From Marinimicrobium hydrolyticum (lineage in GTDB: Bacteria; Pseudomonadota; Gammaproteobacteria; Pseudomonadales; Cellvibrionaceae), in assembly GCF_030848505.1 (NCBI RefSeq), contig NZ_JAVDDU010000004.1, positions 62,001-126,000 on the forward strand: 64,000 nt of DNA. The letters are read 5' to 3'. The position numbers were made by a program, and so were the translations under genes. A model generated the notes under the pieces. The model saw only the letters and a list, made by a program, of their open reading frames with translations. It did not search any database and had not been told where the DNA came from. Below, piece after piece: positions 26,727-36,104 of the stretch (position 1 is its first letter; the number at the start of each line of letters is the position of its first letter).

Positions 26727-26757
26727 AGCAGCTCCAAGGGTCCGCCTTGGAGCTGCT
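26727..26757 (-). terminator. Hairpin after the S9 peptidase gene
   Basis: Perfect 13-base arms AGCAGCTCCAAGG and CCTTGGAGCTGCT with a 5-base loop, 49 bases past the leftward peptidase stop. Only a weak U-run follows, so termination is likely but not certain. Confidence 0.5.
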
Positions 26758-26805
26758 CCTTAGGAGCTAAATCGACACTTAATCGATCGGCCTGACCATA
26801 ATAGC

Positions 26806-28821
26806 TTAGTCGCGCTCGCCAATATGCGTGTCGAGGAACGTCACCAGATGTTGAAGTGTTTCCAAACGGCTCTCAGCCCGGTGCAGGTTGTGATCGTCGT
26901 TACGGATAGTCACCAGCTCCACGGATTTATTAGCCCGCCGCAGGCGTGAGCGCATGACTCTTGACTGATCATGATCCACCACCCGATCATTTTCACCGTG
27001 AATCAACAGTACCGGAGCCTGAAAGTTATCCGCTGCGCGGGCTGGAGACACGGCGCGCAAGCTGTCTCGGGTGGCCTCGCCCTTGGCAATAGAGTCTTCC
27101 CAGTAGCTTAATACCCAGTGATTTCGGCCGTACTGGCTTCTTTCGGTACTCATCATTCGGGGCAAGTCACTGACACCATTGATGGACGCTACGCACTGGT
27201 AGAGCTCCGGCGTAAACGCACCGCCTGCCAAAGCCGCGTACCCGCCGTAACTCCATCCGACGATGCATACCCGGTCCGGGTCAACGAGATCTTCCCCGAT
27301 TAGCGTTTTCAACCCGTCGGTGACGTCATCCTGCATTTTTTTACCCCATTCTCCGCGGCCGGCGTTCAGGTGCGCCAAACCAAAACCCGTGGAACCGCGA
27401 AATTGAGGTTGAATCACCAGATACCCCTGACTGGCCAGTGCTTGCGACAGCCAATCAAATCCCACCCGGTCATGGTAAGCCGGGCCACCGTGAGGCAACA
27501 TGACGGCGGGTAGCTTGTGCAAACTCTCCTGATGGGCACGGGGTACAGTAAGCAGGGCGGGAATCTTCATGCCATCTCGAGCCTGGTAGAAAAATTCCAC
27601 AATTGGATTGATGTCCGCCGCCGCAATAGTAGGCCGGGCTTCGGCAAGAAAGCGAGGCTCTTTCCCTTGGGAGTAAAGCATAAAATCGCCTGCAGAAGCA
27701 CTGCCTTCCACTTTGATCACCAAGTGCTTCCAGTCAGGGCTCCAACTCACCAAGTTCACAGACTGCCCCGGATAAGCGGCGACAATCGCCTCCACACGCT
27801 GATTCAGCTCGTCATCAAAAAACTGGTAGCTGGGTCGAAAACCGCCGTACTGGACACCCTGCACCACCCGATTAACGCCCATAAGGGGGCGGCTCACGTC
27901 GGCATTCTCACGTGCAAATAAAGGTTCGACTGAGCCGTCATGCAGATTCAGCGCACTCAAGCTTAGCCGCCCTTGTGCAGCGTCACTGATCACCAGCGCT
28001 TTCTCGTCCAGCGTTAAACCCTCAACGTCCAGTTGCGGAAAAGGAGCTTCCACTTCGAACAGATCCTTTGGGCCTTCTTCGGCGTAATACACGAGGGAAT
28101 GCCGGTTCGCCCGATTATTGAAACGCTCTTCCGCCAGTAGCTCTCCATTGCTGTCCAGGAAATAATCGATGGTGTCGATGGTGCCTGAATGGGCCGTTCT
28201 CGGGCGCCTGGGTCGCGCCAAATCCACCTCCATCAAGGAGTAGTTAGGGGTCGCTTCAGGGCCTCCCCCCTGAACCAAACCTACTGCACGTCGGCGCGAA
28301 GACGCGAAAGCCGGCATATAGACATGCTTAAGATCCGTGGAAACACCGACTATACGGCCCAGCCCCGTTTGGCCTACGATGATGTTGTCGCCAGGGGTGA
28401 GTAGTTGCTCGAGTTTCCCCGAGCGGGGGCTAAACACAAAGGCAGTGCTGACATCAAAGCTACTTCGGTAACCTAGCACTCGGCGGTGCTCGGAGGTTTC
28501 CAAGATAAGTTGATCCTCAGCCAAAAAGTACGCCCGCCGGAGCTGGAGGTTATTCACACCCAGTCCATTTAACATTTCGCCGGTTTTCAGAGAGACAACG
28601 ACGAGCGTGTCCTCACCTGACGTGTTGGCTCGAAAGGCCAACGTCTCGCCGCTGGGCGAAATGGCCATTAAGGAGACAGAGGGCAGAGCGGCGTAGTCTT
28701 CAATGGTCGGCCCCTCCGCTGCAGAGGAGTTCGGGGCGCCAAAAGCGGATTGGGCAAGTAAGGCGACGGTAGAGAAACACACGGCCAACCAGCGGGTGGC
28801 TGATGATTGAAAGGGGTTCAT
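26806..28821 (-). CDS. Prolyl oligopeptidase family (S9) peptidase
   Basis: Secreted serine peptidase (671 aa) with signal peptide (cut near AFG-AP), a beta-propeller N-terminal domain (to about residue 400), and an alpha/beta-hydrolase domain. Catalytic residues: Ser in GWSYGGYAAL, Asp in HGENDRVVDHDQS, and His in RNDDHNLHRAES. The oxyanion region is MLPHGGPAYHD. This layout matches the S9C (acylaminoacyl peptidase-like) group, which cleaves short peptides. It acts in the periplasm or outside. Monocistronic. Confidence 0.94.
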   Translation of the reverse strand: MNPFQSSATRWLAVCFSTVALLAQSAFGAPNSSAAEGPTIEDYAALPSVSLMAISPSGETLAFRANTSGEDTLVVVSLKTGEMLNGLGVNNLQLRRAYFLAEDQLILETSEHRRVLGYRSSFDVSTAFVFSPRSGKLEQLLTPGDNIIVGQTGLGRIVGVSTDLKHVYMPAFASSRRRAVGLVQGGGPEATPNYSLMEVDLARPRRPRTAHSGTIDTIDYFLDSNGELLAEERFNNRANRHSLVYYAEEGPKDLFEVEAPFPQLDVEGLTLDEKALVISDAAQGRLSLSALNLHDGSVEPLFARENADVSRPLMGVNRVVQGVQYGGFRPSYQFFDDELNQRVEAIVAAYPGQSVNLVSWSPDWKHLVIKVEGSASAGDFMLYSQGKEPRFLAEARPTIAAADINPIVEFFYQARDGMKIPALLTVPRAHQESLHKLPAVMLPHGGPAYHDRVGFDWLSQALASQGYLVIQPQFRGSTGFGLAHLNAGRGEWGKKMQDDVTDGLKTLIGEDLVDPDRVCIVGWSYGGYAALAGGAFTPELYQCVASINGVSDLPRMMSTERSQYGRNHWVLSYWEDSIAKGEATRDSLRAVSPARAADNFQAPVLLIHGENDRVVDHDQSRVMRSRLRRANKSVELVTIRNDDHNLHRAESRLETLQHLVTFLDTHIGERD

Positions 28822-29184
28822 AGATTCGCTGTTCCCTGTTGGTTTTTATTTTGAGTCCTGACCAGTTGTACTGGTGTCTGCCATGGTAATCCTGAAACTC
28901 TCTCAACGGCAAATTTTTGTGCCATAAATACTCATTCGCACCTTTTTTGGGCGAGTTAATCCGTTAGTGGCGACCCTTCCCACCTATACCGATGTGCCGC
29001 TGAATGGCGCCTACATTGCCTTACCAGAACTCTGATGACTAGCAAATATTTGCAGTTGGGAGCATGGGGATTGGGTGCCGACGTGCGTTTGTCCATGCTG
29101 ATCGATTAGTCCATTAAGCGTTGCTTTCAATTCACCTGCAGATTAGGCTTGCTGCTCAATAACAATCCATACACGAGGCAAGCC
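28822..29184. other. Intergenic region with a possible coding remnant
   Basis: About 360 bases between divergent genes. On the plus strand, bases about 28931-29035 can be read without stops as a short peptide ending TDVPLNGAYIALPEL, with native-looking codons but no start, so perhaps the tail of a lost gene. No clear promoter boxes were recognised. Confidence 0.35.
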
Positions 29185-30060
29185 ATGGACACCATCCGAA
29201 GCCGGTTTTTGGGCATTCTTCTGCTATTTGTTTCTATTCCCGCCCTGGCCCAAACCACGCTGTTTGAAGTCACCGACGGCGAAAGCCGCATTTTGGTGGG
29301 CGGTACCATTCATTTACTGCACCCGGATGAGTTTCCGTTGCCCGATGCCTTCGATCGAGCCTATGAACAGGCCGACCGGGTGTATTTCGAGATGGATCTG
29401 GGTGAGGCCCTGAACCCGGCCTTCGGGATGCAGATGATGGAGGTTATGAAAAACCCCGAGGGACGCTCACTCCAATCAAAACTGAGCCCGGCGGTCTGGG
29501 AGCGTCTGGAGGCCTACGCTAAAGAGACGCAATTCCCACTAGCCATGTACCAACCGTTTGATCCGGCACTGCTGAGCATGGTGCTAGTGGTGTTTGAATC
29601 CCAGCGCCGGGGCATACAAGGCGGCGTGGATGAGCATTTTTACCAACGCGCACGTGCGGATGATTTGCCGTTGGGCAATCTGGAAACCACCGAAGAAGTG
29701 CTTGGCTATATGGAAGCCATGACCGGACTGGATGGTGACTGGTTGATCGAATCAACGCTTAGGGATTTAAACAACTTTGATGACATGATGACCGCCCTGG
29801 TTAGGGCTTGGCGCCGCGGCGATATGGACACTATTTATAAAGAGATGGGAAAACCCATGCGCGAGGAGTCTCCTGAGTTGTACGAGCTGTTGCTGATCAA
29901 ACGCAACCAGCAATGGCTGCCGCAACTGGAAGCCATGTTCTCTCAGCCGGGCACCGAGTTGGTATTGGTGGGCGCTATGCATTTGGCAGGCCCCCACAGC
30001 GTACTCAAGATGCTTGAGGACGAAGGTTATAAGGTGACACGGTACAACGCTAGCCACTAG
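29185..30060 (+). CDS. TraB/GumN family protein
   Basis: Secreted or periplasmic protein (291 aa) of the TraB/GumN (DUF, GumN) family, which has a metal-dependent hydrolase-like fold of unsettled function. A signal peptide ends near ALA-QT. The two family motifs are seen: VGGTIHLLHPDEFPLP near the N-terminus and LVLVGAMHLAGPHSVL near the C-terminus, each with a conserved Gly-His pair. The ATG at 29185 is preferred over the frame start at 29149 because it begins the signal peptide directly and has ACGAGG upstream. Confidence 0.9.
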   Translation: MDTIRSRFLGILLLFVSIPALAQTTLFEVTDGESRILVGGTIHLLHPDEFPLPDAFDRAYEQADRVYFEMDLGEALNPAFGMQMMEVMKNPEGRSLQSKLSPAVWERLEAYAKETQFPLAMYQPFDPALLSMVLVVFESQRRGIQGGVDEHFYQRARADDLPLGNLETTEEVLGYMEAMTGLDGDWLIESTLRDLNNFDDMMTALVRAWRRGDMDTIYKEMGKPMREESPELYELLLIKRNQQWLPQLEAMFSQPGTELVLVGAMHLAGPHSVLKMLEDEGYKVTRYNASH

Positions 30061-30137
30061 CACGCAGCGCCCCGGAGCCATTTACCGCCGGGGCCACTCC
30101 CGCTGGCATCGCCGTGCGCAGAAGAAAAAAGAGTCTG

Positions 30138-30581
30138 CTAAGGCGGGACTGGTAACACCGCTACGCCGAACCAAAAGTCCTCAATGGTTCGCGCCACTTG
30201 ATAAAAGTGCTTTAGCCCGGCTGGCTTGATGATGTAACAGTTGGCGTGCAACTGATAGCAATCGCGAACGTCTTTTTCCGCTTCGGAGGATGTCAACACC
30301 AGAACCGGTATATGCATTAACTGCGGATCGCTCTTCACCACGGCGAGAACATCGCGCCCATCCATGCGCGGCAAGTTCAGGTCTAGCAGGATAATATCCG
30401 GTTGCACGGCCTCAGCGTAGTCGCCTTCACGATTCAGAAATTGCAAAGCCAGCTCACCGTTACTCACGGTATGGAGGCGGCTGGGAGTCGTCGACTCCTC
30501 AAAACTTTCCAGAATTAAATCCACGTCGGCGGGGTTATCTTCCACCAACAAAATTTCGATCGGCCGTACGCGCTTGGTCAT
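30138..30581 (-). CDS. Single-domain response regulator (Rcp1-like)
   Basis: CheY-like receiver (147 aa) with no output domain. The phosphoacceptor Asp is in [12 protein letters not shown], the acidic pair in [12 protein letters not shown], Thr/Ser in [12 protein letters not shown], and Lys in YIIKPAG. This wording ([22 protein letters not shown]) is that of Rcp1-type regulators often paired with phytochrome-like kinases. Its start overlaps the kinase stop by 4 bases (ATGA), so the kinase upstream is its obvious partner. Confidence 0.92.
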   Translation of the reverse strand: MTKRVRPIEILLVEDNPADVDLILESFEESTTPSRLHTVSNGELALQFLNREGDYAEAVQPDIILLDLNLPRMDGRDVLAVVKSDPQLMHIPVLVLTSSEAEKDVRDCYQLHANCYIIKPAGLKHFYQVARTIEDFWFGVAVLPVPP

Positions 30582-32341
30582 ATTGGAGGGTCCTTCTGCC
30601 CTTTTGGATGCATGGGCAAAGTGAAGAAAAACGTCGTACCGTGCCCGGGCTGAGATTCGAACCAGATCTCACCCCCGTGGCGCTCGACAATACGCTTGGT
30701 AATGGCCAGACCAATGCCGGTTCCCGGATACCGGCTTCGTTCGTGTAGGCGCTGGAAGACCAGGAATACCCGATCGGCGTATTTCTGATCGATACCGATA
30801 CCATTGTCCGTAACCGAAAACAGCCAAGTATCTCCTTTGGCTTCACAGCTCACGTGCACACGCGGTGGTTCATCACCCTGAAATTTGAGTCCGTTACCCA
30901 CCAAATTCTGAAACAGCTGTACCACCATGGACTCGGTCGCGCAAAGTACCGGTAGTGGATCCCAGGTAACCTTGGCGCCGGGGCGTTCCTCAATGGTAGC
31001 CCGCAATAAAGTCACCACATGACTGAGCACTTTGTTGAAGTCCACTGGATCCCGCTCCAACTCCCGGCGACCAGCCCGTGAAAAGGCCAACAGGTCACTG
31101 ATCAAACGCTGCATCCGCTCCGCGCCTTCAATAACGTAGTGCATATACTTGCGGGTTTTTTCATCCAAGCTGTCTTGAAGCTTCTGCTCCAATAACTCGG
31201 TATAACTGCGCACCATGCGCAGTGGCTCCTGCAAATCGTGAGACGCCACATAGGCAAACTGCTCCAATTCCGCGTTGGAGCGACGCAGCTCTTCGGCTTG
31301 TTCGGCAAGCGTTCTTTGCGCCTGTTTGCGGTGGGTTAAATCAATGATGGCGCTCAGTACATGCAAACCATCGGGCATTTCAATGGGCGTCAGCCCCACT
31401 TCTATGGGGATTTCGTCTCCTTGCTTGCTGATCCCGTAAAGATCCCGCCCCTGCCCCATAACCCGAGGCTCGGGTTGAGAGAAGAAGTGGTTTCTGAACG
31501 AAACATGATTTCCGCGTATCGACTTTGGCAACAGGATTTCCACCTCCTGCCCCAAAAGCTCTCCATCCTCGTAGCCGAACAGTTGCTCCGCCGCTTGGTT
31601 TACCAGAGATATTTTTCCATCGCTGTTGATCATGACCAGTGCCGAGGGCGAGGTATCCACCACAGCGCGATAGCGCTTCTCGGCCGCTTCAATCTCCGCG
31701 GTTTTTTTGGCGAGTTCACGTTCCGCCTGCTTACGAAAGGTGAGATCCACAATGGCACTTAAGACATAAGTACCATTGGGCATTCTGATGGGGGTAAGGC
31801 CCACCTCAATGGGAATTGAAGCACCGGTTTTACTGCGTCCGTGCAGGTCCCGGCCCTGGCCCATAATACGCGGCTTTGGGTCACTCACATAATGACTGCG
31901 GTAAGCCGCGTGATGCCCGCGCGCGGCTTCCGGTAAAAGAATCTCTACGGGTTCGCCCAGCAGTTCCGTTCGACTGTAACCAAACAGTCGTTCTACGGCG
32001 CGATTCACCAAGCAGATTGACCCCTTGGGGTCCACCATCACCAGAGCCGAAGGTGCTGTATCAATAACGTTTCGGTAACGCTCCACGGCGGCTTCCAAAG
32101 TGTGCACCCGCTCCTGATCGGATTCCGGACGAAAGCGCTTAGCCCGATACGCGATCGCCGCCAAGCAAGTGCAGACGATAACCCCTGTGGTCAGTACAAC
32201 CATCGGCGAAGGCGCCCAGCCCGTGTATAGGCTCCAACTCCAAACCAAAAACACGGCGAACACAATGACACCCATCAACATCGGCAGGCTTTTAGTCAGC
32301 ACTCTTTCAGAGCGATTTTTTTTGTTACCGCCGCGCAGCAT
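30578..32341 (-). CDS. Membrane sensor histidine kinase with tandem PAS domains
   Basis: Kinase of 587 aa: two N-terminal membrane helices ([20 protein letters not shown] and [20 protein letters not shown]), two PAS domains, HisKA and HATPase. The H-box is [19 protein letters not shown]-boxes are DNGIGID and [13 protein letters not shown]. The PAS domains are close internal copies, each ending R-x-MGQGRDL ... [10 protein letters not shown]-x-MP. The ATG at 32341 has AAGGAA 6 bases upstream; a longer frame to 32389 would overlap the next gene. It presumably phosphorylates the response regulator downstream. Signal unknown. Confidence 0.93.
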   Translation of the reverse strand: MLRGGNKKNRSERVLTKSLPMLMGVIVFAVFLVWSWSLYTGWAPSPMVVLTTGVIVCTCLAAIAYRAKRFRPESDQERVHTLEAAVERYRNVIDTAPSALVMVDPKGSICLVNRAVERLFGYSRTELLGEPVEILLPEAARGHHAAYRSHYVSDPKPRIMGQGRDLHGRSKTGASIPIEVGLTPIRMPNGTYVLSAIVDLTFRKQAERELAKKTAEIEAAEKRYRAVVDTSPSALVMINSDGKISLVNQAAEQLFGYEDGELLGQEVEILLPKSIRGNHVSFRNHFFSQPEPRVMGQGRDLYGISKQGDEIPIEVGLTPIEMPDGLHVLSAIIDLTHRKQAQRTLAEQAEELRRSNAELEQFAYVASHDLQEPLRMVRSYTELLEQKLQDSLDEKTRKYMHYVIEGAERMQRLISDLLAFSRAGRRELERDPVDFNKVLSHVVTLLRATIEERPGAKVTWDPLPVLCATESMVVQLFQNLVGNGLKFQGDEPPRVHVSCEAKGDTWLFSVTDNGIGIDQKYADRVFLVFQRLHERSRYPGTGIGLAITKRIVERHGGEIWFESQPGHGTTFFFTLPMHPKGQKDPPI

Positions 32342-32366
32342 GACAATTTCCTTAAAGCGAGTGCGC

Positions 32367-34388
32367 CTAAAGCGCCGGGGGGTGGTCACGCAGCCAATTG
32401 GTTATCTGCGCTGGTGTTCCGGGCCGACAGATGTGAAAACCCTGCAAAATATCGCACCCAGCATCGGTAAGAAAGTCGCGTTGTATCTGAGACTCGACAC
32501 CCTCGGCGACGACTTTTAATTTGAGTGCGTGCGCTAACCCCACGAGACTGTGTAAGATGGCTTCAGTCTCCTGGTTGTGGCCAATATCCTGAACGAAGCT
32601 CTGATCGATTTTAAGCACGTCCACGGGCAAGCGCCGCAAGTAGCTCAGTGATGAATAACCCGTGCCAAAGTCGTCAATGGCTACCGTTACGCCCAGCGCC
32701 CTGACTTCCTCCAGTGTTCTTTGGGCCCGCTCCGGATCACCCATAATGGAGCTTTCCGTTAACTCAAGCTCCAGGCAGTCCGCAGGCAAGCCAAACTCTT
32801 TAAGAACTTTCTCTACCTCCGCACCCAAGTGGTTCTCATACAACTGCCGCATCGACACATTCACGGACACGCGAACGGGCACGTTGGTTAGCTCCATGGC
32901 AACCTTTGCCATAGCCGCCGCTGAACGTAAAACTTTGCGCCCGACTTGGCCGATGAGACCGATGTGTTCAACCACCGGAATAAATTCTTCAGGCCCCAGA
33001 CATAGAGTGGAATCTTCTGGCCAACGGATGAGAGCCTCCATACCCACAGTAGCACCGTCACCTGCACTCACCAAAGGTTGAAACGCAAACCAAAACCTGT
33101 CGTCCGCGACCTCCTTCCGCACGGCTTGTTCGATTCGAATGCGATTCAATACTGAATCCTGCATATGGTCCGCGTAAAATTGAAAGTGGTTTGTGCCTTG
33201 CTCTTTGGCCCGATACATGGCGGTATCGGCGGCCCGGTACAAGGCCTTAACACCGGTACCCGAGCCAGGGTAGGTCGCAATACCAATGCTCAAGCCTATG
33301 GTCACTTCTGCGCCATGAACTTCAAATGGCGCCTCGAAGCGATGTATCAATTTCTCTGCCACATGAGCGATTTCCTGAGGGCTGGAAAAAGACGGCAGGA
33401 TAAGAGCGAACTCGTCGCCGCCAAGCCGGGCCAAAAAATCTTCTTCGCGCACTGAAGACTTCAAGCGCTTGGCCACCTGGCACAACAGCTCATCGCCAGA
33501 ATCGTGGCCCATGGTGTCGTTGACGTATTTGAAGCGGTCCAGATCGATAAACAGCATGGCTAACAGGTACTTTTTCCGGTCGACGCTGCTGATCTGTCGC
33601 GCCAAATAGTCGAAGAAGTAGGTGCGGCTCGCCAGGCCAGTGAGCTGATCAAATTGCACCAGCTCCTTCAAACGCAGCTCCGCTCTCTTGCGCGATGTAA
33701 TGTCCCGGTAAACAATCAGCGCCGCTGGCGCAGAATTCCAATCCACATCCACGGACCGAACTTCCACCACTTGCTGCCCAGACAGGGTAACTTCGCTATT
33801 GCCTGAACTCCTAAGTTTCTTCGGCAGTGGCAGCCCAACTGAGTTTATGGGGTCAAGGTCCAACAGGGTGCAGGCCATCTGATTGGCAAATAACACTGTG
33901 CCATCTTTGCTTAAAACCACGACGCCGTCCGGGCTGGTTTCCAACACCCGGGAGTATTGTGTTTGCAAACGGTGACGCTCAATGGCATGGCGAATAGAGT
34001 GCATGAGCAAGGTGGCGTTCAAGTCTTGCTTGGCGCAAAAATCCTGCGCGTGTTCTCGAATCACCTGAATGCCCAACTCTGCATCTCGGTTGCCCGTTAA
34101 AACCACAATAGGAATGTCGGGCGCGAAGCTTCGAATGGCGGCGACTGTGGCCACTCCTTTGGAATCTGGTAATCCCAAATCCAGTAACACCACATCCACG
34201 GTATGATTGCGCATCAATGTTTCTGCAGTTTCTACTCGGGTAGCGTGCAAAATGGTTATACGGGTGCCAAACCCCTCTTCCAGGTAATGCCGGCAGAGAT
34301 CAGCGTCGCCTTCGCTGTCCTCCACTAACAACACCTGAAGTCCCGATGATTCTTCAGCTAGAAATCGATCCCGATTATACGCATGCAT
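32367..34388 (-). CDS. Response regulator with PAS, GGDEF and EAL domains
   Basis: Bifunctional cyclic-di-GMP protein (673 aa). Order: receiver (LLVEDSEGDAD, phospho-Asp in VVLLDLGLPDSKG), PAS (VLETSPDGVVVLSKDG), GGDEF with intact LGGDEF, and EAL. The RxxD I-site (REED) lies five residues before GGDEF. EAL signature residues are all present: GMEALIRW, VSVNVSMRQL, ELELTESS, DDFGTGYSS, VLKIDQSF, VAEGVE, so both synthesis and hydrolysis look possible. GGAGGAG is 7 bases before the ATG at 34388. First gene of the operon with the kinase and Rcp1-like regulator. Confidence 0.94.
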   Translation of the reverse strand: MHAYNRDRFLAEESSGLQVLLVEDSEGDADLCRHYLEEGFGTRITILHATRVETAETLMRNHTVDVVLLDLGLPDSKGVATVAAIRSFAPDIPIVVLTGNRDAELGIQVIREHAQDFCAKQDLNATLLMHSIRHAIERHRLQTQYSRVLETSPDGVVVLSKDGTVLFANQMACTLLDLDPINSVGLPLPKKLRSSGNSEVTLSGQQVVEVRSVDVDWNSAPAALIVYRDITSRKRAELRLKELVQFDQLTGLASRTYFFDYLARQISSVDRKKYLLAMLFIDLDRFKYVNDTMGHDSGDELLCQVAKRLKSSVREEDFLARLGGDEFALILPSFSSPQEIAHVAEKLIHRFEAPFEVHGAEVTIGLSIGIATYPGSGTGVKALYRAADTAMYRAKEQGTNHFQFYADHMQDSVLNRIRIEQAVRKEVADDRFWFAFQPLVSAGDGATVGMEALIRWPEDSTLCLGPEEFIPVVEHIGLIGQVGRKVLRSAAAMAKVAMELTNVPVRVSVNVSMRQLYENHLGAEVEKVLKEFGLPADCLELELTESSIMGDPERAQRTLEEVRALGVTVAIDDFGTGYSSLSYLRRLPVDVLKIDQSFVQDIGHNQETEAILHSLVGLAHALKLKVVAEGVESQIQRDFLTDAGCDILQGFHICRPGTPAQITNWLRDHPPAL

Positions 34389-34944
34389 TGGCGGCTCCTC
34401 CGCTTGGCCATATCTGGCTGCCAAGGAGCGCAGCTGCGGTACTACCTAAGAAAAAAATCATTACACTGTTAGCCTTTTTTCTGTACAAATATTCTTTGCA
34501 AGCACTTTGGCATGAGTCTTCCCCATTGGTTGCATGCGGAGGGTGACTTATATTCAACGCGTGGTAACAATATTCATTTCCATGTCAGAAACGTTTTCGT
34601 CGTAAGCGTTTTTCTGTCGGGAATGTGCAATCGGCGGGCCAGCCAGAGAAAATAATGACTTTGTGACTATATGCGCAGCCGCGCATTTTCATTAGCAAAC
34701 TAGTTTTACCCCAAATCCCCGCAATAGTGAGTCCCCCGCTCCGCCGAGTCGATGTTTCCCGGCTATACGGTCTCATTAACGAATTTACTTGGAAATAGCG
34801 TGGATCAATTTAGAAAGGAAAAATTTACGTACTCAAAGGAAATTTTTTCCAGCTGATACAGAGAGCCATAAACAGCGCCACTCGATCCCTCATTCGTAAA
34901 CTCACTTTCAGCCGAGAGGGCAATAACGTCGTGAGGCCGCAACC
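34389..34944. other. Intergenic region, AT-richer than neighbours
   Basis: About 550 bases between the diguanylate cyclase start and the ctaG stop. It contains A/T-runs (for instance around 34449-34482) and a small palindrome ATGCGC-AGCC-GCGCAT near 34671-34686. It probably holds the signalling operon's promoter. Short frames across it lack ribosome binding sites. I see no gene or known riboswitch. Confidence 0.55.
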
Positions 34945-35769
34945 TTAGGCATGGGGGTAAGTTTTGTCGATCTCCATTCGCCGTACCAACTGTCGATACC
35001 ACCGGTGGCCAATCCAAGCAGAGACACCCAGATAGGGAATGGCACCCAACACCCACATTATTAAACCCGCCAATTGCTGGTCGGTAAGGCTGCGCGCTTC
35101 GTCGTAAAGTGGCGTCTGTGCGAAGGTCAGTAATGCGCCCAAGAAACCCGTGTGCATAAGCGTGAATAACAACGCAAGCAGTGCCCAGGGTGCGCGGCGC
35201 TCGCTGCCGGTCATTATGGACCACCAAAACCAACCGGCGGTCAGCAAAAAACACGCGTGTTCAAACGCGTGCCACCAGGGGTCTTCTACGGCGACCATAT
35301 AGAACACGGGTGTGTGCCAGATCCAAATAGCGGCGGCATGAAGATAGGCAGTTAACATTGGATGGCGCACCAAACGCAGCATAGGGCGGGAGCACCACAG
35401 GGCGACTCGTCCCGCGCCGGCGACCATCTGCGGCAGCGGTCGGCTCAGAACCCACAGAGGCGCTATTACCACCATAAGCATCATATGCTGGGTCATATGT
35501 GCGGCGGTGCTGGTTTTGGCCCAATCATCCAAAGGCCCCAGCAAAGCTAACGCGCACAGAAGTGCCGAGCCGTGGAATAGGAAGGCTTGACCACGTGTTG
35601 GGCGGCGACGCCAGGAACCTAAACCATAGATTCCCCAAAAGGCCATAAGAAGGAGTGCACTGACTATGGCCGCTAGCTGCTCCTGCCCGTCGCTACTCAG
35701 TGGGTTGTGCGCCATGGCCACGGGGCTGTAAAACAGCAGCCCCAACAGGCACGGACCTATTACACGCAC
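34945..35769 (-). CDS. ctaG: Cytochrome c oxidase assembly factor CtaG (caa3 type)
   Basis: Multi-spanning inner-membrane protein (274 aa) of the caa3_CtaG family, needed for copper-centre assembly or formation of active oxidase. Family features: AHMTQHMMLMVVIAPL (His/Met-rich), then WIWHTPVFYMVA and FEHACFLLTAGWFWW. These His/Met positions are likely copper or structural ligands. GTG is the start; it overlaps the upstream gene by 10 bases. Last gene of the oxidase operon. Confidence 0.92.
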   Translation of the reverse strand: MRVIGPCLLGLLFYSPVAMAHNPLSSDGQEQLAAIVSALLLMAFWGIYGLGSWRRRPTRGQAFLFHGSALLCALALLGPLDDWAKTSTAAHMTQHMMLMVVIAPLWVLSRPLPQMVAGAGRVALWCSRPMLRLVRHPMLTAYLHAAAIWIWHTPVFYMVAVEDPWWHAFEHACFLLTAGWFWWSIMTGSERRAPWALLALLFTLMHTGFLGALLTFAQTPLYDEARSLTDQQLAGLIMWVLGAIPYLGVSAWIGHRWYRQLVRRMEIDKTYPHA

Positions 35770-36104
35770 GGCGGCAACACCAATCCGGGCAGAATCATAA
35801 AAACCACGGCACCTGCGGCCACCAGGTGAGCGCCAGCGGCCACCTGAGCAATAAAACGAGCCGTAGCCGTTAAGCCTGCATCAACCGAAGCACGCCAGCT
35901 TCGGCGTGCCCAATACAAAAGTACCGCGATGAAAGGTAAGCTCAAGGCAATCAGGAGCCAGTTGATCCAGGATAGGGAAGCACCAATGGATTCCGGCGGC
36001 GCCAGCGCGCAGCCCAGGGACAGAGCCGAGTACCAAACCACAAACCAGAGGGCCCATACCGTAAGGCCTAACGCCAATTGCATCGGGTGGGTGGGTGCCA
36101 ACAT
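35760..36104 (-). CDS. Small membrane protein of the oxidase operon
   Basis: Protein of 114 aa with three predicted membrane helices (ALGLTVWALWFVVWYSALSL, WLLIALSLPFIAVLLYWA, and LVAAGAVVFMILPGLVL). It overlaps the end of the subunit I/III gene by one base (TGATG) and ctaG by 10 bases, so it belongs to the oxidase operon. No family recognised with certainty; a small oxidase subunit or assembly helper is a fair guess. A longer frame to 36182 is rejected because it would lie inside the oxidase gene. Confidence 0.75.
   Translation of the reverse strand: MLAPTHPMQLALGLTVWALWFVVWYSALSLGCALAPPESIGASLSWINWLLIALSLPFIAVLLYWARRSWRASVDAGLTATARFIAQVAAGAHLVAAGAVVFMILPGLVLPPCV

Noticed and set aside
34375-34776. 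Small minus-strand frames upstream of the diguanylate cyclase and ctaG
   Set aside because: No ribosome binding site, no motif, and composition typical of AT-rich non-coding DNA.
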